DNA of 64,000 bases from JAOBAU01 sp034667465 (GCA_034667465.1 JAXDJV010000007.1:1-64000); one strand, 5' to 3'; positions 1 to 8,932 are shown, numbered from the stretch's first letter. The notes: generated from the letters alone by a model not told the origin. Translations and numbers: made by a program.

Positions 1-126
1 GAGCGGCAACAACTTCTCAATCCATATCTGCACTTCTACAATCACCACCGTATGCACTCCGCACTCGCTGACCAACCGCCGATCTCTCGGCTAACCCTGA
101 ACAACGTCATGAGACGCGACAACTAG
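1..126 (+). CDS. IS481-family transposase, C-terminal fragment cut by the window edge
   Basis: Frame 1 is open from base 1 and reads 41 residues to a TAG stop. It contains LHFYNHHRMHSALADQPP followed by RLTLNNV. The pattern YNxxRxHSAL-x-xxPP is the usual end of the DDE integrase core of IS481/IS3-type transposases, just after the catalytic glutamate. Only this tail is visible, so whether the element is intact cannot be judged. No clear terminal inverted repeat can be recognised downstream. Confidence 0.75.
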   Translation, partial: ERQQLLNPYLHFYNHHRMHSALADQPPISRLTLNNVMRRDN

Positions 127-457
127 CCCCCGGGGTGTGGCTCATCGCTACGATGATTCGCCCAACCGCCGCGCGCATCGCATCACTGTTTCTGCACGGA
201 ACCCGCTCGGCAACTTCGCGCACCCGTGCCATGACCCCTCCTCGTAGGCCCATTTCGGCCGACCCAGGGGCGAGGAGGGATTTCGCGGAGCGCATCGATG
301 TCGAACCAACGTCGCTCTAGCTTCGCCCGAAACGACGAGCGCATGCCGCGACCGTCGGGGGAAATGTGCGCACTCGCACACAACGGCGCGAACCGAATCG
401 AAGACGGCGAGCCGCGAAAATGAGGCGCGTGTCCCTCTAATCAAGTGGAGGGATGTC
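127..457. other. Intergenic stretch after the transposase, no gene seen
   Basis: About 330 bases without a convincing reading frame; the ORFs here are short and lack ribosome binding sites. The stretch presumably holds the end of the insertion element and the promoter of the next gene. A GGAGG motif lies just before the ATG at 458. Confidence 0.5.
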
Positions 458-775
458 ATGGCGACAAAGAAGGCATCGAAGAAGAGCGCAAAGGCACAGA
501 AGGGCGGTGCGACATCGAAAGCGATGCATCTCGCGCTCGAGTCGCTCGCCGAGACCCTCGACTGTCGGACCTGCGTCATTCGGACGATCGAACAGCAGTG
601 CAACACCACCGTGGGAAGCCTCGGCGACAAGTTGCGTGACGTCTGCTCACCGTGCGACACCGGTGCGATGGCGGATCTCGCCGATGCGCTTCGTCGAAAC
701 TGCGGCGGAGGCGAGGGCTTGGAGCTCGCCTGCAGCATGACGGTCATCCAAGTCATTCACGCGGCCTGCGGATAA
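458..775 (+). CDS. Small hypothetical protein with basic N-terminus and cysteines
   Basis: A 105-residue protein of unknown function. The ATG follows GTGGAGGGATGTC, a good ribosome binding site. The first 20 residues are rich in Lys, Ala and Ser (MATKKASKKSAKAQKGG). The remainder is probably helical and contains seven cysteines (CRTC, QQC, CSPC, NCGGG, LACS and a C-terminal ACG). No signal peptide is evident. It ends 12 bases before the next gene and probably shares its transcript. I do not recognise the family. Confidence 0.6.
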   Translation: MATKKASKKSAKAQKGGATSKAMHLALESLAETLDCRTCVIRTIEQQCNTTVGSLGDKLRDVCSPCDTGAMADLADALRRNCGGGEGLELACSMTVIQVIHAACG

Positions 776-787
776 GTGGAGGAGCCG

Positions 788-2302
788 ATGCGTCGCTCGT
801 TCGTCCTTCTCCTTGCCGTCACGATCGCACTCCTTCTCACGCACGATGTTCGTGCTGAGAAGAAGATGAAAGAGGTTTTCTCGGCGTTCCTGAAGACCGC
901 CTCTTTTTCCGATTCGGCGCATCCAATGGACCTGCTCGTGGTCCTCGAAGATAACGTGATCGATCCGTCGAACACGTGCAGTGACAAGGACGAGTGCGCG
1001 AAGAAGTACCGCCTCGAAGACCGCAATGACTATCGGACGTACGACATCGCGTCCGTGGCGGTCGAGAATACGACAACACTCCGGGTGACGCTCGCTGAGC
1101 TTCCGACGAGCACGAAGAAACTGACATTCGTCGCCAGGAACCTGAAAGCTACGCCAAAGGTCGGGTACTTCGAAATCCCCGTGTCGCCGCAGCTCTTTCA
1201 ACTCGACATCGATGACAGCGAGACCTTCGAGGGTCTGCGCAGCCCGATCATCGTGCAATACCACACGATGGCGCCCATGACGGTGAAGGCCGGGGACGAG
1301 GCGAAGACACGCGCCGCGATGTCGTCCGCGTTGACGATCACCGACCCCGGGGAGTTCGACCGCCCACACCAAGGCTACGTCGATAGCATTGCGCCGCTCG
1401 ATAGACCGTCGGACTTTTTCCAGCTCACCATCACGGGTGCCCCGCGCGGTAAGAAACTCGATATGGCAATCGGAGGCCTTGAGACGTTCAACGGCCAACC
1501 GCAGCAAGCAAGCGGCTCCATCCAGACTCTTCCGGTACCGAAGGGGCGAGACGACGCGACGCTCTATCTGAAGCTGAGCGCCGAAGCGAACAATGTGAAA
1601 CGTGAGCGGAAGTACACGCTCGATACGCGCATTCATGACGTCTGGCGGGCGGCGAACCGCTGGAACCTCGGGCCGACACTCGACGCGACCTTCGGCAACA
1701 AGACGGCGAAGGCACCGAATAGCGGGGCGGTCTCGCTCGACTTGCGGTACTTCTTCGAGGGCACGCCGAAGTTCCGCACCAACCTCACACTCTCGCCGAT
1801 TTTCCGCACTGACAGGTCCTTCAAAAACGAGGATCTCGGAGCGGATGTCGTGCTCGAAGGAGTCATCCCGCGCCTTGAACGGTCACTTGAGCAGCGACGG
1901 AAGGAAGAGAAGCGGAAGAAAGGCCCCCCGCTCGCGCATGTCTGGGGCTGGAAACTGCGACCGTCTGTTGCCGTTGAAATCGGGCGGCACATCAAGAGCA
2001 CCACGCCGCAGATTGACAACAGCGATTTTGAGCGGCTGCGCGCCGGCATCTCCGCCGGCGTCGAGTACGGCAAGTGGTCCCTCACCACGTCAGTTCAGCA
2101 CCGGTACCTGTTCACTGAGGAAGCCGTGCTGCAAGACGGTGCAGCGGCCATGGTCTCAGACGGCGCACAGACGTACGGCCGTGTCGATCTCTCCTATGAC
2201 CTCGGCGTCATCGCGCTGACACTCACGCATATGAACGGTCGCCAACCGCCCGCGTTTGCATCGACGCACTCCACCGCCCTAGGGTTTACGTTTAAGTTCT
2301 GA
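788..2302 (+). CDS. Predicted outer-membrane beta-barrel protein
   Basis: About 504 residues starting at the ATG at 788, preceded by GGAGGAGCCG. The GTG twelve bases earlier is less likely because it would sit inside the ribosome binding site. Residues 1-23 (MRRSFVLLLAVTIALLLTHD, ending in VRA) form a Sec signal peptide. The middle has no motif I know. The last 220 residues alternate polar and hydrophobic residues, as beta strands do, and the protein ends in LGFTFKF. A C-terminal Phe is the BAM recognition signature of outer-membrane barrels. This is the main evidence that the host is a diderm. The transported substrate or ligand is unknown. Confidence 0.6.
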   Translation: MRRSFVLLLAVTIALLLTHDVRAEKKMKEVFSAFLKTASFSDSAHPMDLLVVLEDNVIDPSNTCSDKDECAKKYRLEDRNDYRTYDIASVAVENTTTLRVTLAELPTSTKKLTFVARNLKATPKVGYFEIPVSPQLFQLDIDDSETFEGLRSPIIVQYHTMAPMTVKAGDEAKTRAAMSSALTITDPGEFDRPHQGYVDSIAPLDRPSDFFQLTITGAPRGKKLDMAIGGLETFNGQPQQASGSIQTLPVPKGRDDATLYLKLSAEANNVKRERKYTLDTRIHDVWRAANRWNLGPTLDATFGNKTAKAPNSGAVSLDLRYFFEGTPKFRTNLTLSPIFRTDRSFKNEDLGADVVLEGVIPRLERSLEQRRKEEKRKKGPPLAHVWGWKLRPSVAVEIGRHIKSTTPQIDNSDFERLRAGISAGVEYGKWSLTTSVQHRYLFTEEAVLQDGAAAMVSDGAQTYGRVDLSYDLGVIALTLTHMNGRQPPAFASTHSTALGFTFKF

Positions 2303-2434
2303 GCCAACCAAGGGCAAGAGCGAGACTTGGATCCAGCCCTGCGGGCCTTTGCCGAGGCAACGCCACTTCGCGAGCGTGGGCGTCTTGATGCCTATGAGCC
2401 GCGCAACCTGCGGCGCGGGAATCCGCTCTTCCAT
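2279..2434 (-). CDS. Short excisionase/MerR-like helix-turn-helix fragment
   Basis: A 51-residue minus-strand frame beginning MEERIPAPQVARLIGIKTPT and continuing LAKWRCLGKGPQGW. This matches the helix-turn-helix type in which xPxxVAxxxGxxxxTLxxWRxxGxGP precedes a wing. The ATG has AGGGGA six bases upstream. After GWIQVS the sequence no longer resembles the family, and it runs 24 bases into the antisense of the barrel gene, so the wing is probably lost and this may be a truncated remnant. Such proteins usually act as excisionases or small DNA-binding regulators near mobile DNA, which fits the transposase and tRNA nearby. Confidence 0.4.
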   Translation of the reverse strand: MEERIPAPQVARLIGIKTPTLAKWRCLGKGPQGWIQVSLLPLVGSELKRKP

Positions 2435-2589
2435 GCGTGGTCCCCTGTTCGGCGACCACGATGCGATCGGATTTAGCGAATGAAGAGAAAGGTGTCGAAA
2501 GGTGGGCGAGAAGGACCGCAACAGAGACCGTCACAGAGACTCCCTCGAATCGGAAGTCGTGGTGAACGATCGTAAGTGCCTGTATCTAT

Positions 2590-2665
2590 TGGAGCGGGCG
2601 ACGGGATTCGAACCCGCGACCAAGAGCTTGGGAAGCTCCTACTCTACCAACTGAGCTACGCCCGC
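2590..2665 (-). tRNA. tRNA-Gly (CCC anticodon)
   Basis: On the minus strand a full cloverleaf can be folded. The acceptor GCGGGCG pairs with CGCCCGC, the D arm reads GCTCAGTTGGTAGAG, the anticodon loop is TTCCCAA with CCC at positions 34-36, and the T arm contains GGTTCGAATCC. The discriminator base is T and CCA is encoded. All stems close. Confidence 0.95.
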
Positions 2666-3082
2666 CTGATGCCGCAAACCCCTGCGTTTTCCGATAGATA
2701 CGACAAGAACCGTTGGTCCACCAATGCTGATCGATTCTAGCACGGATCTGTCCATCTACGAGTGTCAACGAGCGTCGTAAAGACCAATGTAGAGACCAAT
2801 GTAGAGACCGAGATAGCGCCCACAGATGAGACAAGATAGAGACTCCGACCGTGCCGTCTTAGGCGCATCTTGGGTGTGGGGATATGGCCGGAGTCGTGAG
2901 CAAGTCGAACAGCGGCTGCGCATCTGACCACACCGCTGGCTCATACCGACGTGGCTGTGATTCGAAACGGCGAGCAACGGATGCTCGAACATGACACGCG
3001 CTGCAATGACGAAAGGTGAAGGAGCAGCAAGTGGTGCCCGCCGTAGGGCAGGGGTGCGATTGCGTGGCGATTGCCGCGGCCG
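2666..3082. other. Intergenic region without a gene, containing a 12-bp tandem repeat
   Basis: About 415 bases between the tRNA and the DarTG operon. No frame here has protein-like composition. It contains the short tandem repeat at 2781-2816 and presumably the darT promoter. Confidence 0.5.
2781..2816. repeat. 12-bp tandem repeat, two exact copies and one degenerate
   Basis: The unit AGACCAATGTAG occurs at 2781-2792 and 2793-2804. AGACCGAGATAG follows at 2805-2816. It lies upstream of the tRNA gene in that gene's direction of transcription. Confidence 0.8.
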
Positions 3083-3726
3083 ATGGTGGCAGAATCGGCC
3101 GAGCCGATGCGTCCACGCCCTGAAGAAAGACTCATCTTCCACATCACCGACATCGAGAACCTGCCCGGCATCATGGCCGAGGGAGGCTTGCTCTCCGATG
3201 CCCTGATGTCGGAGCGCGATCCCACGATCATCGGCGACGACCGGATCAAGCAGCGACGCTTGACTCAGATTCGCGTTACCAGTTCCGGGAACCGCTTCGT
3301 CGGCGAGTTCGTCCCTTTCTACTTCTGCCCTCGTTCGCCGATGCTCTACAGCATCAATCTCGGCAACACCGGTCGCCTCCGGGCTGCCAAAGCTCGATTG
3401 TTCACCTCGTCAGCCGAGTGAGTTACGCCATCGATCTCGGCGCGACATGGGCTATCAGCGACGGCAACGCAGCGGCGTTTCACACCACGTTCGAGTCAAC
3501 GCTGGAGGCCATCGAGGCACTGGATTGGAAGGTGATCGACGCCACGTACTGGGCCGAGAATCGCCATCAAAAGCAGGCCGAATTCCTCGTTGCTGACTTC
3601 TTCCCTTGGTCCGCCTTTCACGAGATCGCCTGCCAGAACCCGGAAACCGCAGAAGAGGTGAAGGCGCTGATCGCTCAGCAGAATCATCGACCGAAACTCT
3701 CGGTTAAAACCGCCTGGTACTACTAG
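3083..3726 (+). pseudogene. darT: DarT-type DNA ADP-ribosyltransferase toxin, frameshifted
   Basis: Two adjoining frames together make one DarT (DUF4433) protein, which ADP-ribosylates thymidine in single-stranded DNA. The first frame carries LIFHITDIENLPGI, the conserved start of the fold, and VGEFVPFYFCPRSPMLY. The second carries SSIVHLV, then WAISDGNAA, WKVIDATYW and the catalytic-type QAEFLV, and ends in KTAWYY. The join falls near 3381-3383, where GGG would need one more G to keep frame (RLRGCQSSIVHLV). All key regions survive, so this is either a recent inactivating deletion or a homopolymer read error. The start at ATG 3083 is a choice; ATG 3107 is possible. The antitoxin follows after 11 bases. 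Confidence 0.85.
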
Positions 3727-3737
3727 AATTGAAACCA

Positions 3738-4832
3738 ATGATCGAGTTTGCAACCGGCAACCTGATGCAGGCGCCCGTGGAGGCGCTAGTAAACACGGTG
3801 AACACCGCGGGCGTGATGGGCCGCGGCATCGCGCTGCAGTTCAAGCAAGCGTATCCGGCGATGTTCCGCGCATACGAGAGCGCGTGCAAAACCGCTCAGG
3901 TGAAACTCGGCAAGATGCACGTCTTCGATCTCGGCGGCCTGGTCGGCGGGCCACGCTGGATCATCAACTTTCCAACGAAGGGGCACTGGCGAGCCGCGAG
4001 CCGCATCAAGGACATCGAGGCCGGCCTGGACGATCTCGTCGCGACGATCAAGCGTCTCGGCATTCGATCGGTCGCGATCCCTCCGCTGGGCTGCGGCAAC
4101 GGTGGTCTCGACTGGAGCGACGTGCGTCCGCGCATCGAAGCGGCGCTGCAGGAACTGCCTGATGTTCGCGTTCTTGTCTATCCGCCTGGTCGCGCGCCGG
4201 AGGCCGAAGCGATGCCGAATCGAACCGACCGCCCGAACATGACCCTAGGTCGCGCGGCACTCATCCTTCTCATGGATCGATACCTCAAAGGACTGCTCGA
4301 TCCCTTCGTGAGCCTCCTTGAGATTCACAAGCTGATGTACTTCATGCAGGAGGCGGGACAACCGCTTCAACTGAACTACGAGGCCAAGCCGTACGGGCCG
4401 TACGCGCCGAATCTTCGGCAGGTGTTGATTCGTCTCGAGAGCCACTACACCCAAGGCTACGGCGACGGCAAAGACAAGCCGGCCACACCGATTCATCTTC
4501 TTCCGGGCGCAGTCGAGGAAGCGAGTGCCTTTCTTCGCGAAGACTCCGAGGCGCGGGCGCGGATGGACCGTGTCGCCGAGTTGATCGAAGGCTTTGAAGA
4601 CCCGTTCGGGTTGGAACTTCTCAGCTCACTCCACTGGGTCGCACGCGAAAAACCCGAGGCAGGCGAGAATCCCGAGGTCGCGATCAGCGCCGTTCAGGCG
4701 TGGAGCCCTCGGAAGAAACAGCAGCTCAAGCGCGAGCACCTTCTGCGCGCGTGGGAGAGACTCAAAGAGCAGGGATGGATTGAGGCGCCGCCGCATGACG
4801 CGAGGAATCTTTCCGCGAGCGCTGTTCTCTGA
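3738..4832 (+). CDS. darG: DarG-type macrodomain antitoxin
   Basis: A 364-residue partner of DarT. Residues 1-150 form a macrodomain: MIEFATGNLMQAPVEALVNT, then NTAGVMGRGIALQFK and AIPPLGCGNGGLDW. These are the ADP-ribose-binding loops of the ADP-ribosyl glycohydrolase that removes the DarT mark from DNA. The C-terminal 180 residues (LGRAALILLMDRYLKG onward, with EIHKLMYFMQEAG) match the DarG region that binds and neutralises the toxin. I start at ATG 3738 because the family begins MIxFxxGN; a TTG at 3729 is in frame. The gene is intact while the toxin is not. Confidence 0.88.
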   Translation: MIEFATGNLMQAPVEALVNTVNTAGVMGRGIALQFKQAYPAMFRAYESACKTAQVKLGKMHVFDLGGLVGGPRWIINFPTKGHWRAASRIKDIEAGLDDLVATIKRLGIRSVAIPPLGCGNGGLDWSDVRPRIEAALQELPDVRVLVYPPGRAPEAEAMPNRTDRPNMTLGRAALILLMDRYLKGLLDPFVSLLEIHKLMYFMQEAGQPLQLNYEAKPYGPYAPNLRQVLIRLESHYTQGYGDGKDKPATPIHLLPGAVEEASAFLREDSEARARMDRVAELIEGFEDPFGLELLSSLHWVAREKPEAGENPEVAISAVQAWSPRKKQQLKREHLLRAWERLKEQGWIEAPPHDARNLSASAVL

Positions 4833-4932
4833 CGCCGGGCACGCCAGGATGGAACACTGGTGACTGGTCTCCTTCCTCGGGTACATCGATGGATCGGAAG
4901 CAGAAGAAAGGTCCCGGCGAGCGACGCGTCTT

Positions 4933-5748
4933 CTAGTTCATGTTTCCGTAGTACCAGGCCATGAATCGGGCAGTGTCGAAGCGAACTTCCGTGAGGTATT
5001 CCCGAGGCTGAGTGATCTCCTTTCCTCGGGTTCGGGCCTTAGCGTCGAGCGTCTCCCGAGCATCAGGTGGAATCGGATGGTAGATCCGACCACCGATGAG
5101 ATGGGGATAGGCGCTCAGCCACGCATCCAAATGACTCGCCTTCCAATCAAGGATGGCTCGCACGAGGGGATGCGTCAGCGTGTCGCGGACCGGTCGGGGC
5201 CCAGGGGCGAACCGATCCACACGGCGAGTAAACGGGAGAGCGATGTACTCGAGTTCATCGCGCAAGCGGAAGAGCCGAAGCTCGCGATCAGCTGAGATTT
5301 CCGATGTTACAAATTGCGGCGGCAGATGAAATGGCATTCCACGATCAGGTCCATCCAGCCACCTGAGGATGCCATGGCGGCGCCTCTTCACGAGATCGCG
5401 CCGCCCTTTGATCGAACTAGCGACTTCGTCGCTCTGGGTGAGCCAGTCCAGAAGACTGGGGTGAGTCACGATCCCGTTGCACAACGAGATCAGGTTACAG
5501 CCGGCACTAACGTGCCTACCTTCAATCTCTCGCACGGCCGCCAACTGGGCGGCAAACAGAGGATCCGCGGCTGTTTCTTGGGGCAATGGAGAGCCCGGAA
5601 GAACGCCCATGGGATCGGTGGACGACCGTCCACGCGAGAGATGACCAGGAATGCGGGTTTGATGCTCAGAGCGCTGTTGCACCGCGTTTGCGGCACCGCA
5701 GTTAGGACACCTGCGGGTGTTGAGCAGGCCAGTCGAAACGTGGCTCAT
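4933..5748 (-). CDS. Hypothetical protein with one CxxC pair
   Basis: A 271-residue minus-strand protein starting at the ATG at 5748, with GGGAG seven bases upstream. The N-terminus carries a single zinc-knuckle-like pair (RRCPNCGAAN). The central part is Arg-rich and probably helical (KGRRDLVKRRRHGILRWLDG). The end reads ARFMAWYYGNMN. There is no signal peptide or membrane segment. I do not recognise a family. It stands alone between DarG and the locus beginning at 6 kb. Confidence 0.6.
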   Translation of the reverse strand: MSHVSTGLLNTRRCPNCGAANAVQQRSEHQTRIPGHLSRGRSSTDPMGVLPGSPLPQETAADPLFAAQLAAVREIEGRHVSAGCNLISLCNGIVTHPSLLDWLTQSDEVASSIKGRRDLVKRRRHGILRWLDGPDRGMPFHLPPQFVTSEISADRELRLFRLRDELEYIALPFTRRVDRFAPGPRPVRDTLTHPLVRAILDWKASHLDAWLSAYPHLIGGRIYHPIPPDARETLDAKARTRGKEITQPREYLTEVRFDTARFMAWYYGNMN

Positions 5749-5994
5749 GGTTCTGCTCCCTTTCCGGTCGACCTTTTGCCACCTACTCACCGATTCATTT
5801 CTTCGCGACGGGGCGGCACGGACTCCATCGATGGGAGGCGAGCCTCTGCCCTAGGTTGCAGAAGCCCTCGCCACCTGCGGAGTTTCTGCGAATGGTCTTC
5901 CGATACGCACCTGCCGCTGATGGAGCGACTTGGCCAACGAATCGGAATGCCGCGCGTGTGTCCGGCCGTGAAGAAGCCTGGAACTATTCGGTTT

Positions 5995-6474
5995 TCAATG
6001 AACCGGAGCGACCAAACGCCGCCCGCCGGGAACTCTCAGGATACGCCGAGAGTTCCGCGGTGACAACGAGTCGGGATACATCGAGCTTCGCCATGAGGTT
6101 ACCGTTGTCCGGTTCGCTGTCTGCGCGCTCACGAGCAGATTAAGTCGGGCCTGGGCCGTCGCATCGGGCTTCGATGTAGAGGACAACGCCGGCTCAACCG
6201 GGAGCCTGAGCCCCCAGGACAACGGCCCGCGAGAATGACGGAACCGTGCGCTCGTCGCAGCTCGACGGGACCAGCAGTGCATCGCGAGCAACAAAGCCAG
6301 GATGATCACACATACAACAACGCGAAGAATCTGGCGTGCTGAAAAAAAGAATAGCCTCGTCGCAACCCGTGCTGGCTCCACCGCCGAGCGTGCAGTCTGC
6401 CAGAGAAGCACAACGACCAGAACAAGGAGGACAAGTGTCACCATCAGTTTAGGAAGGCTGACGAGGTTCGGCAA
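5995..6474 (-). CDS. Putative small membrane protein, C-terminal part doubtful
   Basis: A minus-strand frame of 159 codons that begins six bases after the stop of the 499-residue gene, with a TTG start; an ATG lies at 6444. The first 60 residues contain two strongly hydrophobic stretches, MVTLVLLVLVVVLLW and LRVVVCVIILALLLAMHCW, separated by a basic segment. This suggests a two-helix membrane hairpin. The remainder is Ser/Arg-rich and does not look like folded protein, so the true end or a frameshift is uncertain. Its position suggests it belongs to the same transcript as the unknown protein and PHP genes. Confidence 0.4.
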   Translation of the reverse strand: MPNLVSLPKLMVTLVLLVLVVVLLWQTARSAVEPARVATRLFFFSARQILRVVVCVIILALLLAMHCWSRRAATSARFRHSRGPLSWGLRLPVEPALSSTSKPDATAQARLNLLVSAQTANRTTVTSWRSSMYPDSLSPRNSRRILRVPGGRRLVAPVH

Positions 6475-6480
6475 CGGGCG

Positions 6481-7980
6481 TCACAGCGCGATCTGCCGCA
6501 GAATGCGCGATGTCGGATTTACATTCAGAAGGCGTTGCAACATCTGCTCGGCTTTGGACCGCCATCCGGAGTCAACGGCCTGCATCCGCGACGTCACCGC
6601 AACAAGGTTCGCAGCCATCTCATGTAGCCTGCTTTCGGGCGGCGCGAGATCTTTGTCGTAAGCGTTAAATATATCAGCAACTGTAGAAGCGATTGCCGGA
6701 AACGCGCCGACGAATGTATCTATTAGATCCGCGTGGGCGACGCCGCCTCCATGTGTGCGCCGCTCCAACATCCACCAAGCTCGCGGCAGCAGATCCAAGC
6801 ACACCCGATATAAGGGTAAGACCCTCTTCATTGGGCGGCTCACGACGTCATTCATCTTCGCGGGGAATGATTTTGACAGCGTCGCCTTTGATAGGAAGGC
6901 GTCGGCAAGAAACAGGTAATAGCCCGCCAGGTCAGCGCTGGAGATCACATCCCGCGCGCGCTGAATCTCGCTCCGTCCTACGAATGTCTGCGGTGTGCCG
7001 TGCGCAAGCATCTTCATCGCGTCCGATTGGAATGAATCATCGCCATCGCACGCAAAAGGGTCTGCGCCGGATGGGACGACCGACAGATCCAACCGCACCG
7101 GGCGGCTCTTTTCTGACACGGTATGGCCCCATTCGAGATCGTACTGGATCAGGAGCGGCTGTTCTATCAAGCACGAGAACGTCACCGCATCCCAGTCATG
7201 CCCATCACGAGCGATCTCCACATCGAACAGGCGCCCGAGGACATCAGCATGGACGATTGCTGAGATGTCGACCGCACCGGGCATCTTCTGCCTCGGATAA
7301 AGAAGGAGTTCGTAGTCATGATGCAAAGGCAGTCGGTCGTCGGGGCTTCTCGGAAACCTCGCAAGCGCTGCGTGGACGGCAGCTGCCACGGCCGTCGGAC
7401 TGACACGTCCATCGTCGCGGCGAAGTGCATTGCAGTCGCCGACGAGGCTAGCGAGATCCGACGAATTCATGTGGGTCGTATGGTTTGCGACAGGACGCCC
7501 TCGGCCGAGCGTCGAGTGGTATAGCAGTGCGTCCTGTACGATTCGCGTTAGCTTCTTGTAATGCTTCTTTGGGTCACTACCAGATTCGCCACTGTTGAAT
7601 TCAGCCATCCACGCGTCCGCGATATCCGTGAGATTCCCCACGAACGCCCGGCGCTGTTCGGGCGTGACAAGCGTGCTCACGGTCTCCTGATACTGGACGG
7701 CGCGTGGGTTCAGCGGTGCGGCATGTTGGGTCACCGTGAACCAAAGAGGTGCCCACGCCCCTTGGTGGGTTGGATATACGATGTTGCGACGGACGAAGTC
7801 AGAAGCATCGCTCGGAAGAAACAGAAGCGCGTCCTTCGGCTTGAACTCTGGATGAGAACGGTCGCGTATGCTCAACTTTCGCGGGAGCGGGATGTCAGCG
7901 ATGAGTGCATCGTTTCGATTTCCCGCAACGATGCCGCTGTCAGACTTGAATCGCGCAGAGCCATAGATGAAATCAAACAT
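6481..7980 (-). CDS. Unknown 499-residue protein in operon with PHP phosphoesterase
   Basis: A soluble protein of unknown family, starting at ATG 7980 and overlapping the PHP gene by eight bases. It begins MFDFIYGSARFKSDSGIVAG. The middle has strand-rich segments (QPLLIQYDLEWGH, SRPVRLDLSVVPSG) and the C-terminal 200 residues are probably helical. There is no signal peptide, membrane helix or recognisable catalytic motif. Overlap with the PHP gene and divergence from the VWA-tubulin block make it a likely component of that system. Confidence 0.65.
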   Translation of the reverse strand: MFDFIYGSARFKSDSGIVAGNRNDALIADIPLPRKLSIRDRSHPEFKPKDALLFLPSDASDFVRRNIVYPTHQGAWAPLWFTVTQHAAPLNPRAVQYQETVSTLVTPEQRRAFVGNLTDIADAWMAEFNSGESGSDPKKHYKKLTRIVQDALLYHSTLGRGRPVANHTTHMNSSDLASLVGDCNALRRDDGRVSPTAVAAAVHAALARFPRSPDDRLPLHHDYELLLYPRQKMPGAVDISAIVHADVLGRLFDVEIARDGHDWDAVTFSCLIEQPLLIQYDLEWGHTVSEKSRPVRLDLSVVPSGADPFACDGDDSFQSDAMKMLAHGTPQTFVGRSEIQRARDVISSADLAGYYLFLADAFLSKATLSKSFPAKMNDVVSRPMKRVLPLYRVCLDLLPRAWWMLERRTHGGGVAHADLIDTFVGAFPAIASTVADIFNAYDKDLAPPESRLHEMAANLVAVTSRMQAVDSGWRSKAEQMLQRLLNVNPTSRILRQIAL

Positions 7981-8890
7981 GTGGCTCTCCTGGCAGCGCT
8001 AAGGAAAGCAGCGCTGGTGGGACGGCGACCGAAGAGGACGTCGATGCGATCCATGAGCCGAGTCGCGGCGACCGCTGATCTCCGTCGAAGTGAAAGTCTG
8101 ATCCTGCGGTATGAGAGAGGTCATGCGCAGCGGCCAGACCGATGAGATTCCTCACATCAGTTTCGGCGTGTGTCGGATAGTAGACCTCGATCGCGTTGAG
8201 GCCGCATTGATGCAGTGCGTCAACGATCACAGGCAGACTTTCCGGTCGGGAGCGCGTGGACCAGATTGGATGCGCAAGTGATGCAACACCGCCCTGTTCA
8301 CGAACGATTGAAAGCAGATCTTCCGCCGGGACGCGACGTCGTTCAGCGTAGCAGTCCCCACCTCTGACGAGGAACTTCGCAAAAAACTCGTCGTGCGCTG
8401 CGATGCCATGCTTTCGTAGCAGATCGCGATTTTCCTCGTCAGCGAGAACGGCGCGCGCGATTGCTGGCCGCCCAACGGTTCCCGCACTCTTCGCCAAGCT
8501 CTCGGCGTTGATGCGGAAGCCAAGTTCCCTTACACGATCGAGGATCTCCGATGTGCGCTCAATCCTGGCCTGTCGCTGATCGTCGAGAACAGCCAGAAGC
8601 GCAGCCGGTGCTTGCCGCAGATAGATCAGAATGTGAAGAGGCAAGCCGCGATGGACTACCGAAATTTCTGCGCCTAGAAGCGGACGCACCGCGTGACGGA
8701 TGCACTCCGATGACACGGTCGGCCAGTGATCGACGGTATCGTGGTCAGTGATCGCGAGCACCGTGATGCCGACTGCCGCGGCGCGCGCGACGAGTTCGGG
8801 TACGGTCAGCATGCCATCCGAATACGTCGAATGGCAGTGCGCATCCCAGAGTGGGGGTGGCGCATCGCTTCGCGTGCTCGCGATCGTCAA
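7973..8890 (-). CDS. PHP-domain metal-dependent phosphoesterase
   Basis: A 305-residue protein with all PHP motifs. DAHCHSTYSDG supplies the first His pair, LAITDHDTVDHW the second, then GAEISV, SLAHPIW, IEVYYPTH and TAGSDFHFDG. These residues bind the metal cluster that hydrolyses phosphoester bonds. The stand-alone family includes nucleoside 3',5'-bisphosphate phosphatases and oligonucleotide-degrading enzymes, so a nucleotide substrate is likely but not proven. It starts at ATG 8890, 68 bases from the divergent VWA gene, and overlaps the next gene by eight bases. In this setting it could degrade or tune a nucleotide signal. Confidence 0.85.
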   Translation of the reverse strand: MTIASTRSDAPPPLWDAHCHSTYSDGMLTVPELVARAAAVGITVLAITDHDTVDHWPTVSSECIRHAVRPLLGAEISVVHRGLPLHILIYLRQAPAALLAVLDDQRQARIERTSEILDRVRELGFRINAESLAKSAGTVGRPAIARAVLADEENRDLLRKHGIAAHDEFFAKFLVRGGDCYAERRRVPAEDLLSIVREQGGVASLAHPIWSTRSRPESLPVIVDALHQCGLNAIEVYYPTHAETDVRNLIGLAAAHDLSHTAGSDFHFDGDQRSPRLGSWIASTSSSVAVPPALLSLALPGEPHV

Positions 8891-8910
8891 GCCGGCGCAT
8901 CCTCCTTTTC

Positions 8911-8932
8911 TGGTAAGCTTTGCAGCTTACCA
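8911..8932. promoter_or_regulatory. Perfect palindrome in the divergent PHP/VWA promoter region
   Basis: The arms TGGTAAGCT (8911-8919) and AGCTTACCA (8924-8932) are exact reverse complements around TTGC. It sits in the 68-bp gap between the PHP and VWA start codons, 26 bases before the VWA ATG. A protein-bound operator controlling both directions is the simplest reading. As a hairpin it would lie in the VWA leader, with no T run to suggest termination. Confidence 0.6.

Noticed and set aside
148..756. Long minus-strand frame opposite the small cysteine protein
   Set aside because: Low-complexity Arg/Ser composition and no start signal; it is a shadow of the plus-strand gene.
2781..2816. CRISPR-like array
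   Set aside because: Only 12-bp units directly adjoining, no spacers, no cas genes in the window.
8911..8924. TGG and GC spacing resembling a sigma-54 promoter in the palindrome before the VWA gene
   Set aside because: GG and GC are 8 bases apart, not the 10 required, so the palindrome is better read as an operator.
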